Shown here: in pieces, positions 1-12,800 of the stretch
Layout: each line of letters begins with the position of its first letter
Position numbering within the stretch: position 1 is the first letter of the stretch
Source of the DNA: Pomphorhynchus laevis
Lineage: Eukaryota > Acanthocephala > Palaeacanthocephala > Echinorhynchida > Pomphorhynchidae
Assembly (NCBI GenBank): GCA_012934845.2
Contig: WNNJ02000986.1
Span: 1 to 64,000, forward strand
Reading direction: 5' to 3'
DNA: 64,000 nucleotides
Notes under the pieces: model-generated
The model's input: the letters and a program-made list of their open reading frames with translations, nothing else
Databases searched by the model: none
What the model was told of the DNA's origin: nothing
Position numbers and translations under genes: made by a program

Positions 1-875
1 TATATATTATAAATATATAAATTATTAATATTAATATTATATAATATTAATATTAATATAACATTATAAATATTAATATTTTATATTAATATTTTAACAT
101 TTAAAAAGTTATAATTGTTCAGTCTGAAAAAACTTTCCTTATGATGATAGAGTTTTACTGTCATCATCATCGTTTTACTGTTTTATTGAAAATTTGATTT
201 GATTTTTATTTTCATTTGCTGTGTGTGGTCTTCCGTTTTAACGAACGATCTACTACTAACCAGATAGTATTCTTCCTATATAAACAGTTTGATACATAAT
301 TAATATATAATTAATATATAATTGATAAAATATACTTGTAATATGCTTTTTTAAAAGAAAAATCATTTTTTATTAAAAAATTGATATCTCCTTAAATGCA
401 CTGAATGCACATCAAAAATTCTATATACATTCACGAGTTATGAAACATTCACGAGTTATGAAATTATTTGACTAAATGTTCTCAAAGAAAAAAGAAATCG
501 TTTACTTAAAAAGGAATCGTTTCTTTTCGGCTGTCTTGATTATTAAATAAAACCTAAATTAAATATTAAATTTGTAATAAAAACGACTTGCGAGCAGTTT
601 ATAATTTTGTATATTTGTCTGATGTCATACTAAAGAGAAACATGGAAAAGGTACAAATGACATGTCATTCCTGTGAAATTAAAATAGCCTTATATGTTAT
701 CATTTTCTCGGTATTGCCTTTTAAGAACATAATATAGGTTTTATAAGCGTCAAATCATTGGAGAGCATACCTTTGCTCTTTGATTTTGTTACGTTTTATA
801 AAAGTGTCAATGACATATGTAATAAATACCTTTTTTAAATACAGGAAATTAATACATTTCAAATTTACGATTTAG
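1..875. other. A+T-rich sequence upstream of the first visible ITFG2 exon
   Basis: This stretch is very A+T-rich and has no convincing coding exon. The missing first coding exon of the ITFG2-like gene should encode a short N-terminus ending in a GDVDND-type motif. I looked for it on the + strand and did not find it, so it most likely lies before base 1. The stretch is then best read as intron 1 of that gene. Runs such as the repeated ATTAATATATA near 300 are simple sequence. Confidence 0.5.
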
Positions 876-3800
876 CTCAATGAATTTGCAACAGGTACAA
901 TCGATGGAACTTTGTCGATTTATAAAGATAAACGAGCCACGCCCAAGTGGAAATCCACAAATCTGGGAACTGTACGTTACCAGTCATTATTTTCATATAA
1001 TGGTGCCAAGCATTTGTTTTGTCATTTTTTATTTTTCTCGAAATCTCATTTTGCAAATAACAGTCGATTATTTAATAAAAAACATATTATCATAATAATG
1101 TTTTTTATTTCCATAAAAAACATTTAAGTTTAATAAAGTAGCATTTAATAATGTAATTTCATTTTATAATGTAATATCATCATAATATAGCATTATTAAC
1201 TGTCCATTATTATACGATTATTAAAACTATTATACGCCTTAAAACGTTTATAAAACGTTTTACGGCGTATTTTCATGTAAATATTAAATGATAAAATAAA
1301 ATTACACGAATGAAATGGTCGTTTACTAAACTGCTTACAATGTCCTACCTCTAAAATTTCACAAATGAGTTACTATATGCCTTACCAAAAATCATGTATA
1401 TCGTATATGATTATCGCAAATGCACTAATATTATGATGTTATATGTGACGCTATAAATACACTAATATTATAAGATTAGTGTTATATTCAACCGCCATAT
1501 ATCTAAGAAGCCATATGGGATTCTTAGATATATAAGAATCCCATATATATTATAATATATAATATATCCCATAATTTATAATATATAATATTATATATAA
1601 TATAATATTATATATTATATATTTTATTTGTATATTATATATTATTAATTTATAATATATCCCATATATAATCTAATCCCAATAGAGATTCGAAGCATAC
1701 TTACTATAAATACTCTAAATATAAATACTATTTCTCTCGATATATTTACTCGTTTAAATATTAAATGTAAGGTTTTATTTTCAAATATTATCATTTTAGA
1801 TTTCGGCATTAGCTTTCGGTAATATCTGCAAGTCTCATAACAGCGACTTAATCGTACTCACATCAGAAGGATGGATATATCTATTCAAATACTACAACAA
1901 TGTATCTTTATCAAAACTGTATTATTGCGGTTTAATATTTTCTATTTTAGATGCCTTTATTTTCTAATAAGCAAGGCTGTGAATCGACATGTATTGATTT
2001 ACACTATTTTAAAAAACAATTGTTACTGCCAAATGCACGCATGGCCATAGTATGCGATACAAGTGAGTATTTTGAAATCAATCAAGCCTTACTTGTGCAT
2101 ATCTTGATAATGATATGGTGCTTTACATCATGTCCTATCTAACAAAACATTAAATTTACGATTTAAAAAGTCGACCTGTCCATGCATAAAATGCATGGGC
2201 ATTTATATCATGATATATTATCGGCCCATATCAGATAGGATAGTCGGGTTTTACCATTCGGCAAATTGTGCCTGCTTACTCAATAAATTTTATTTCAATG
2301 TGTGTATTTTTGGGAGAAAATACCCACATAAGGTAGACGTATCTTATAGACACGTCTATTTATCAGATATTTGCGCCATATTCGGTAAGCATATATTGTC
2401 CATATAATATATGAACAATATATATAATATATGGATATATATTGTATCCATATAATATACTTATAATATAATAAAATATAAGCGCGTGCAGATTTAAGTT
2501 CACTTTCCCATTCTTGGCCGTATTTTCACACCCGTTTGCACAAATATTATTCCGACGTCAGCTCTCTTTTAAACATTTAGTAGTCTCTAGATGTATCAAT
2601 TGTACTTGTGAGTTAAAAATGGCAACTCGAACAAAACAATTAACGTACGTTTGCCTATTAAGTGTACATAAACGTAATCAAAGAATTTAAAATCAAAAAT
2701 ATAATTTTGATAAATAATTTAATTCTGAATTGTAAGGTACACACATCTCTGCGGGACCCATCATATTTGTTCGTCTATTTGTAGAGGACGTTTATATATA
2801 CTCAATTAACGCAAGATATCAAGTTTCATTTTATCAAATTAAATACTAAATTTAAAAACGAATCTGGAAGAAATCCATAAATGTCAATTTATCCGCTATT
2901 TTGAATAATTCAATTGATATTTTTTTGAGATGGAGATGGTGATAATGAACTTATTGTTTCATACGCGGATCGAAGGGTTCGTGTGTTTCGTTATGTGGAA
3001 CATGAATCGGAATCAGATAAAGTCAACAAATCCGGCAAATTTGTAACAATCGCTCATTGGACATTGGACGGCCAGGTATCGAATAGAAGATGATAATTTA
3101 TGTTTGGTAATATAATATTTTTAAGATTGGAACGATTTCTATTAATCTAGGCGAGCATGGCAAGAAACAGTTAATTGCCTCACAACCAGGAGCAACATTT
3201 ATAGACTTAAATCTGGCAGCGACTTCAGAGCAATCAACAGGTGTAACAACAGAATCATTTAAGTGTGATGTTTCTATCGAAATATAATAGACATATCCGT
3301 TTAAGCAATTAATACAATAAAGTATATTAATAAATATTCTGATTGAAGGAATCGGGAAGACTAAACAGAATAAACTGACTCTATGCTGTTTCGACTTTTG
3401 AGTATCATCAGTAAAGGGCTGCTGCACAACTGGATTGAAGGGCAGCACCCCTAGACAGCTCAATAAGTTATTTTAGTACACATCCATGTACTAGGAGCTA
3501 ACACTGGTGAGAGTATTCATCACGAATAGTTCACTCACCAGAACCTAACAAGTAGGATTTACAAGCACTCTTATCGAGCGCATACACCAAACTCCTTCAT
3601 TGCTGTTAGTAATTAAAGAGATGATCTACTGTTTCCGCCAATTTATATTCTGATTGAATGAATCGGGAAGACTAAACAACATAAACTGACTCTATGCTGT
3701 TTCGACTTTTAAGTCTTTTCATAGAGTTAGTTTATGCTGTTTGAGTCTTCCCGATTCCTTCAATCAGAATAGAAATTGGCAGGAAAAGTAGATCATATCT

Positions 3801-6800
3801 TAATATTGATTAATATTTCCATAGTTTGTATTTCGTTCGCATGATTATGATTATTTTAAAATGATCATTTTATATGATTATTTATGTGATTTCATTAATA
3901 TCTTTATTTTTATTTATGCTATGATTTAATTTATATATTATTTGGTTATTTATCATCACACATAAAATAATGAGCAAATGAACTTTTAAGGCATATTTGT
4001 CATCCAAAACTTATTAAATTTGAATTATAATAATTGGTGCTGTTACATTGAGTTAGACTTCGTGGATCCAATAAAGTAAATTTTCTGAGATTGCGGTGCC
4101 CGTATAAAAATATTTATGATAATACCCACATGTTTATATAATATACCTACATATGGGGTACAATTCATTTTGTACCAGACTTCGTTGGTTGAAAATAACA
4201 ATCATAAAAGCGATTCTTCCAGATAACTATTATTATTTTCTTCCAGATGTAATTATGTAGATGTAAGTTCTTGTATCCCTATTAATGATATCAGCTTCTT
4301 TTTTAAAAAAGATAGATTTAGTAGACATCAGTAGTAAACATTTACGAATAAATACTTTGCGATATGGTTACTTCCCACGATCGCAATGATAAAATCATTT
4401 TTCACTGGTCCGTTTTTTAAATTTGGAATTTTAGAAAATGATCAATTAATAAAGATTTATTTTTATATTTTTCTTGCTGCTAAAATATAATATCTTCATA
4501 TTTGGAAATATCTTTATATAATATTGTTTATTATATAATATAATAAAATATAATTATAAAATATATGCAATATAATAACATCCAATGTCAAAGTATATAT
4601 AATATTAAATTATATATATTATTTATTATATTATTAATATTATTGTATAATATAATAATGCAATATAATACAACCTAAGTCGATAACACCTCAAAGTTCT
4701 AGAAGTCTAGAGCATCAAGGTTCCAAATACCATTTTATATTACTGATAGGGAAAATTTTTTATATTTTTTTATATTAGCTATTTTTATATTTTCACATCC
4801 AAATCAGTAGTTTTCACAACTAAACAAATACAAGAATATAATTTCAAAAAGATCTGCAATAGCATTCTTTAATTACAACTATACAATCGAGATCAAACGA
4901 GATCGATTTAATCTACTCTTGACGAAAGCGTTATAAAATATATGCAATATAATAACATCCAATGTCGAAGTATATATAATATTAAATTATATATATATTA
5001 TATTATTAATATTATTGTATAATATGATAATTAGTCAAAATTATTTAAAACTGATCACAATTAAACAAATACAAGAATATAATTTTAAAATGATTTGCAA
5101 TAGCATTCTTTAATTACAACTACACAATTCTTCTTAATTAATCAGCAAACGAGATCGATTAAATCTACTCTTGACTAAAGCGTTCAATGGGCATATTTTT
5201 CTGTTGAACAAGATGCTGATCAGAATTGATCCATCGCTTTAATTTGGCATCAAGCATTTAAAAGCTCGCCTTCATTGCATTAAGCTTGTTTTTCATTAAT
5301 GCAAGTAAATTTTGATTTTTGGGAGACAGCTGCAGAGATTATTCTACACAATTTTAATAAATTTGATAAATTTTAATGTGCCGTTGAATTAACATAATTG
5401 TATTTTTTATGCAATACAATTTCGTGCTTCGATAATAAGTCGAGAGCACCTCAATGTTCTAGAAGTCTAGAGCATCGATGTTCCAAATACCATTTTATAT
5501 TACTGATAGGGAAAAATTTTTAAATTCGGAATTTAATAATAATTAATTATTACTAATTATTAAATTAATTTAATATTAATTTAATATTAATTTATTATTG
5601 CTATTTTTATATTTTCACATCCAAATCAGTAGTTTTTCGGATTGTAAAATAATTAATATAATAACCTCAAATGTCAAATATATACATATATAACTGATAT
5701 ATAGCTGTATCTGATTAATATGGATCAGATTATATGTTATTATTTAATTTAATAAAGATACATGTTGATCTGAAATTCAAAAAAAAATATTTTGAATTTT
5801 ATATTGATTTTTATTAATAAGTTTTAATCTACACTTTAATTTATTAATTGCTATTGTTTTAGATTTCGTTGACATATTTTATAATCCTGCTGCGTCGGTA
5901 ACAGCGAGATTTAGCACAAGTGCATTCACAGAAATAATAGGGTCACTCACTCCAATACGTGGAAGCATCGGTACTAATATTTGTATTGGCACAACTGATG
6001 GTAACAATTGCTTGATTTTAAACTATTTTATTATATTATAAATTGACTGTTCACTCATTTATATTATTTTGATTATTTTTTAATGGATAGAGTAAATAGA
6101 ATTTTTTTTATTTTTAATTTTTTTAATGTCGAATTTTCGATAGCCGACTGCTATCATTTTCGGGATAAAATTGTACAAAATGTTTTTACTGTTTAATTAT
6201 TTACAGGGCTGTCAATTGCATTACTTGGCGCAATTTAAACCTAATGTAATTTTATCCTGATGATGTAGCAGTTGGCCATCGAAAATTCGATATTTAAAAT
6301 AAAAAATTTCTATTTCATTCTCTCCACTAATAAATAATAGTAGTCTATTTTATTAATTCGAATGGCCTGAGGTATTTTGCTATTTTATCAAGTAAACAAT
6401 TCTCAGTTTCGTTTTTGTAAAATAGTAATGTTTAATATTTTCATTCGGAGAAAGTTATACAACTTTCTCCTTTTATAAATAAACTGATTTTGGCAAAATC
6501 GATAGCGTCGATACGACAAGAATAAACTTGATTATTCTAATCACGATTATTCTATTTTATTGAGATTTGTTTTGAAAATATAAAATACTAAATATAAAAT
6601 TAAAATAAAATTTATAAAAATAAATATAAAAATCACAACATCAGAGTAAAAATATGTCTATTAAAAAATAATATCAAAAATTAATATCATTTACTTATTA
6701 ATTATTAAATAATTATTATAACTTTTACTTTTTACTCAATAATTACTCATTACTATTCATTTTGATAAATAATAAAATTAAAATAAAGAATATAATAGAA

Positions 6801-9800
6801 ATATAATACAAAATAATTTATATAAGATGTAATCAAAAATACTATCTTACAAAAAAATCGCAACGATTGCAAATACTATTGCTCTAAATTAAATTATACT
6901 TTGCGTCAAATTAGCTTGGAATATGCGACCAATATTAAAATTAAAAATTAAAACCTTCAAAATAGAAAACGTAAATTGGCTTGCTGAGTTATCTTAGATT
7001 GAGAAAACAATACATGTGCTTCTCTTGTTTCTCTTTTAAAATACATTAAAATGCTACGAAACTAAAAAAATACTTTATGTACGTATAAACATAGTTATAC
7101 CACTTTTATCTGTAGCTTAAAGAATGATTATTCTTTTTAATAAAAGGAATAATTATTCTACGTTATAGTAATATAACGTATATAGTAATATATAGTAATA
7201 TATTACTATATATAGTAATATAATATTATATTACTATATCGTATTATATAGTAATATAATATTTTATATTGGAAAATATAAAATATTTACTATTGGAAAA
7301 GTATCTGTTGAAAATTGCAAATGCTTAATAAATAATTTATATAAATAATAAAATATAAATAATAAATAATAAAATATAAATAAAGACTAATAAAATATAA
7401 ATATCATTAATAAATATAATATATAATTCAATTTGTTAATTGAATTGAACGATTGGCGAATTTAGTCGGAATGAGTGTTTTTAAAATGCTTGATATACAA
7501 CGTGATATATACCAATTATTAAGGTTAACGCATATATTGACTTTCGCAATATTGAATTAATGTAATATAATAATTATATAATAATTATAATGAAATATTC
7601 TGATATTCTGATTTATTCTACCAAAGTTGATTCGTTTTACAGTGTTGTATATTTATACAAATATAAAAATACAATGGAAAAAATGGAAAAAGCACAATCG
7701 ATATATTATGCCCATAAATGATAATTTATGAACCACGGTCAAGCATTTAATTTTTACATCCTAAACAGACAATTTTAATAATCGTGTTTATTTCGTCTTT
7801 GTAAGTTTACAATTTTACTCTGATGCTTTATAAAAATACTTTATTAGAATAAAATAATTACTTTAATTTCCAAATAACTCTTTAAAATGAGTCATTAATG
7901 AGTCATAAAAATGACTTTTTAAATGACTTATTTAATGAGTCATTTAAGCAGCATTTGTTCCTATAAGCAGCATTTGATGTTTAAGATTAAATATAAATTT
8001 GTGATGCAGTACACGCTTAGGTACACGTTTACAATTTTTAAAGCATTTTTTGTACTTTTACATGTAAGTTTTCTGTATTGATTAAGGTTTACTGATATTG
8101 ATGAATCAGAACAACATTATTTGGACGGAGCATTTGGAATCTCGTTTAATTGCGATAGACAAATTGGATCTTAATGTAAATATATTTAGTATTGAATTAG
8201 AAAAGCTGCTAATATCTTATCAATTTTTATAACATTTTCAGTTTAAAGAATCAATTAATAACTCATGCAGGATGGATAACCTTAACCTTATTTGCATTGA
8301 AAAATGGCAAGCAAATATCTTATTAAAACACATTCGCTTAGCAAATTCATATTTTAAAATAACTGCGCGATAACACGCCCTGCGGTTGTCAAGTCCCGTG
8401 ATAATAACTCCGGTGATAATAACTCTGATGATAATAACTCCGGCGATAATAACTCCGGGATAATAATCACGGTGATAATAACTCCGGCGATAATAACTCC
8501 GGCGATAATAACTCCGGCGATAATAACTCCGGCGATAATAACTCTGGCGATAATAACTCCGGCGATAATAACTCTGGCGATAATAACTCTGGCGATAATA
8601 ACTCTGGCGATAATAACTCTGGCGATAATAACTCTGGCGATAATAACTCTGGCGATAATAACTCTGGCGATAATAACTCCGGCGATAATAACTCTGGCGA
8701 TAATAACTCTGGCGATAATAACTCTGGCGATAATAACTCTGGCGATAATAACTCTGGCGATAATTACTCTGGCGATAATTACTCTGGCGATAATTACTCT
8801 GGCGATAATTACTCTGGCGATAATTACTCTGGCGATAATTACTTTGGCGATCTTAACTCCTACAATATGAAGTTCTTTGATTAATATGATTTATGTTTTT
8901 CATTGCATTTCATTACATTTTATTTCCAACAAGTCATTTTATTTTTAATTGATTTCTATTCAATTTGTGTAAATGGCACAGCTTAGGGGTGATACAAGTG
9001 TAAATTCGTACGATGCAATTAGATAACAAAATATTAATTTATGTCAATGTCAAATATTAATTTATATCATTTATATCAATGTTAATATATCAATATATCA
9101 AATAGTCTCACAGTCGATTTTGCATTATATAGGAACCGAACAGGTTAAATTAAATTAAATCAGCTAACTGAGTCTACGTATTTAATATAATTATAAAATA
9201 AACAAAACATAATAATGCTAAATCAAAATGTAATAATTAAATAATAAAATTAATAATTGCTTTTAGATTTTTTATAATTTAAATCAAGTTAAATTAAAAA
9301 ATTTAAATTTAAAATAAAAGTCATTTTTATAAATTGACTAATAAATAACAGACGTTGTATCAGAATAATAATTAGAGGTCATCAGGAGGAACTGCTATGC
9401 TATCAGGTTTCGGCCCCTAACTCCTCTACCCAACATAGCAGCGGGGCCAAATACATGCTAATGATGTATTTCCTCTGAAATAACTATCTAGTATCTTATT
9501 CTAATGCAAAGTATATTATTTATTATCCATCCATAAAAATTTGCCACTTAAGAGTTTAAATTTATTCTTTATATTATTGTGTTGATTTATATATTTTACT
9601 ATTTTATGTCTGATGGTATTTTTATAGTAACCTAGTTTAAAATATGTATCTATTAAATTATTTAAATGACTTTGAAGAAAGCCAATATAATTACATATTG
9701 TTGCAATTCTTAAAATTTCATTATTTGACGTATTATATTTTATATTATATGGTATGCATATAATAAATTCTACTTTAAATTTATCAATTTAAAGTATAAT

Positions 9801-12800
9801 TTACCTAACAATTTTATTCTTACAATGCAATACCAAAATATTAAAAAAAATTTAAAAAACAAACCTTCTTTGATTAATTATATTTGTGATTGTATTTTTA
9901 AAGGGTGACAATGTAGATGAGATCCTGGCATGTTGCGAAAATGGAACTTTGTACATAATAAATAGCCAAAAAGAAATTTGTCAATTTCGTTTTAATGACA
10001 GAGTCGCCAACTTCTGTTCTGGTACTTATAATATATTCAAAATTATCCCATAATGAATATTTTTTATCAATTTAAATTCAGGTACATACGTTATGAAATT
10101 TTATTCAGGTTTATGCGTTATCCCGTAGTTAACTAGAACGTTTTTTATTTACCAAATTTGAACTTAAATTCATTTCAAACTGCATATTGTATCTTTCAAT
10201 TTTTTATTGGTCATTTGATTTTAAGTCAGTGTCATATAATACGCTTTATAATCACTTTTAGTACAGTTTAAATTAAGTTTATTGTAATTTAATTTAGGCT
10301 TTTGAAATAATAATTAACGTAATCTTAGACTGAAAAAATTAGTAATTAGACTAAAAAATTAACAAGTTCAATAATTAGTAAATTTTGAACGAGTTCAATA
10401 TTTTCCTTTGTTCAAACTGTATCTTGTTTCCGTCGATTGAAACGAGAACACGGAAATATCATTACAGTTGACGGAAACAGTGTACATTAGTAATGACTAC
10501 AATGAAATAGTTTTTTAAAATTGTCAACTACAGAATAGTGCTCTCTGCGTAGAATGATTAAGTAAATAACATAATCGTTCATCATTGGAAGCGCTATTCT
10601 GTAGTTGATTGCTTAAAAATAAGAAAAAAATCACGTGTTATTTTAACACGTTCTGTTTGCAAATATACGTATTTGCAAATAAATTGGATATATACGTATT
10701 TGTAATTTGAGCATGTTCGAAAGGTGAACAACAATAATCAAATTATAATTGATAATATATTCTCTAAATTTTGATATAATTCATTAATTATGAAAACAAA
10801 ATGGAAAGAATATAACAATTTATAAAATAATTTTTTTTAAATAATTTATTTAATGATTTATAATACTTAATTTAAATTAAAAAAATAATTTAATCATTTA
10901 TTGGTATCTTTAAAAGATTTCTCTATCTCTAATGCCAGAGTTTTTATGAAACCGAAATAGTTTAGCTCATCAACTGTTCGGGATTTCCATATCTGATGAT
11001 TGATTGAGCTTTTTCGGATGTTGAATTATAAATCGCAGAAATTTTTATAGCCGATTCATTAATCGAATATTTATAAAATAAATTAACAAATTAAATCTCC
11101 GTAAAATGAATATAATCTCCCCAATATTTGGTTTTGTGGCTAAGAGATTGATAGGGTTTTAATATGCTCTTTTATATTGACATTATAATCTTGTATTTTT
11201 TATGCATCTCCGAATACCGTATACTCATCAATAGGATCTGGTGGTAAGGGTGCAAGACCATCTTTAACCAATTCATCTGTATTTTTACTGATAAGATCCA
11301 GAGGTAGGCCGGATATTGACTGATTAATTCCGGCCTTTCTTGATCTAGCTTATACCGCTGCATAACGCAAGTTATATCCTTATACGTTTTAAATGCGTGT
11401 AATATATTGTAAGTTATAATCGAGATTTTTTAAGCAATTTTTTTCTTAATTAATAAATTATGTAGATCAGATAAAATTAATTTAAAATATTATAAACTAA
11501 ATTAATAAATTAAATCTCTGTTGAACAGTGTATATGTAAAATGTTCACTATTCAAAAATATTTTTGAATGGCTTTAAGTTTGCAAGGCAGTAGTTTGAAT
11601 TAATTAAAATTATTTTATTGTGCTGATATTTAAATCCGTTGTTATTTTATGCAATTATACGTATTTGCAAATCAAGATTATCAGTTTTACACTCAAATTA
11701 AAAATCAAGAGAATTATTGGAAGGTAATCAAAAGTAACATTGTGTGAATATTTAATTCAGAAAGTAGTCGTTTAATTTCAATATGATTCATTGTATATGA
11801 AAACGAAATGGAAATAAAATGTAAAGAATATAGCAATTTCGGATAATTTGTTTAGCAAATCGTTATTAAAAGTTTTAATGAAAAAACTTAACAGAATAAT
11901 GCTCTCGGCGAGTAATAAATTATAATTTTTTAAATAATTTATTTAATGATTTATAATACTTTATTAATTATGTAGGCCAGATAAAATTAATTTAAAATAT
12001 TAAATAAAATAAATTAACAATCATTAAAATGATTTTATAGTGCTGATATTTAAATCCGTTTTGCTATTAGCGTTTTACTCATAAATTAAAAATCATGAGA
12101 ATTATTGGAAGGAAATCAAAAGTAAAATTGAGTGAATATTTAAATCATAATTCAGAATTCGCGCCGTCTGTTAGGCATGTATATTTAATTGTATCCTACC
12201 AATTTCGCCTAACGGCATTTTCGAAAGATGAGCGAACAAACATAAATTAAGACCTCCAGTCTTTATTTATTTACCTGCATTTTTTGATTTTGATGACAAA
12301 ATCAAAAAATGCAAGCCTTTATTGATATGACATGGAAACGAACATATCAGAATTTATGATAGTAATTGTGCAAGGATGCACGCTATATAAGTGGGCGTTT
12401 ATTGGCTTGTAATTTATCCGCTGACATTGGTATACATCATGCTTCTAAGAATTTTACGCCAGGTTTCGATAACTTAAATTGCAAATTATCAAAATTCTAA
12501 AGGAACTCTGTATACCCTTTTAATGTAGAAATATTTTGTAGAAATTAGTTAAAGTACTAAAAATAATTTTAAGTATTTTTAAATAATATTAAATAATTTC
12601 ACTCATATAAACAAATATTTCATGAAATTGTCAGATTTAGACAAGATATAATTAAAGATATAATTTCAAAATCTAATTTATTTAAAAATATTGAAACTTG
12701 ATCTGAAATAAATTGCGCACATTTTTTTAAAAAGATTAAAATTATAATTGTATAATAATAAAGATAAAAATGTTATTAATATATAATTAAATATATTAAT

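Larger units (their letters stand above)
8176..9903 (+). other. ITFG2 intron (1.7 kb) with minisatellite and Penelope-like fragment
   Basis: The donor is GTAAAT and the acceptor TTTTTAAAG before GDNVDEILACC. The intron contains the 15-bp minisatellite (8397-8862) and a minus-strand Penelope-like 3' end (9146-9790), both listed separately. The remaining bases are A+T-rich and unremarkable. Confidence 0.7.

Noticed and set aside
1-875. First coding exon of ITFG2
   Set aside because: No frame on the + strand gives the expected N-terminus ending in a GDVDND-like motif before a splice donor.
880-1127. Two overlapping 71-aa frames
   Set aside because: The real exon is 876-971; both frames run past its donor into intron.
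8472-8870. Open frame of repeated Ile-Ile-Thr-Leu-Ala
   Set aside because: It is only the 15-bp minisatellite, which stays open because 15 is divisible by three; it lies in an ITFG2 intron.
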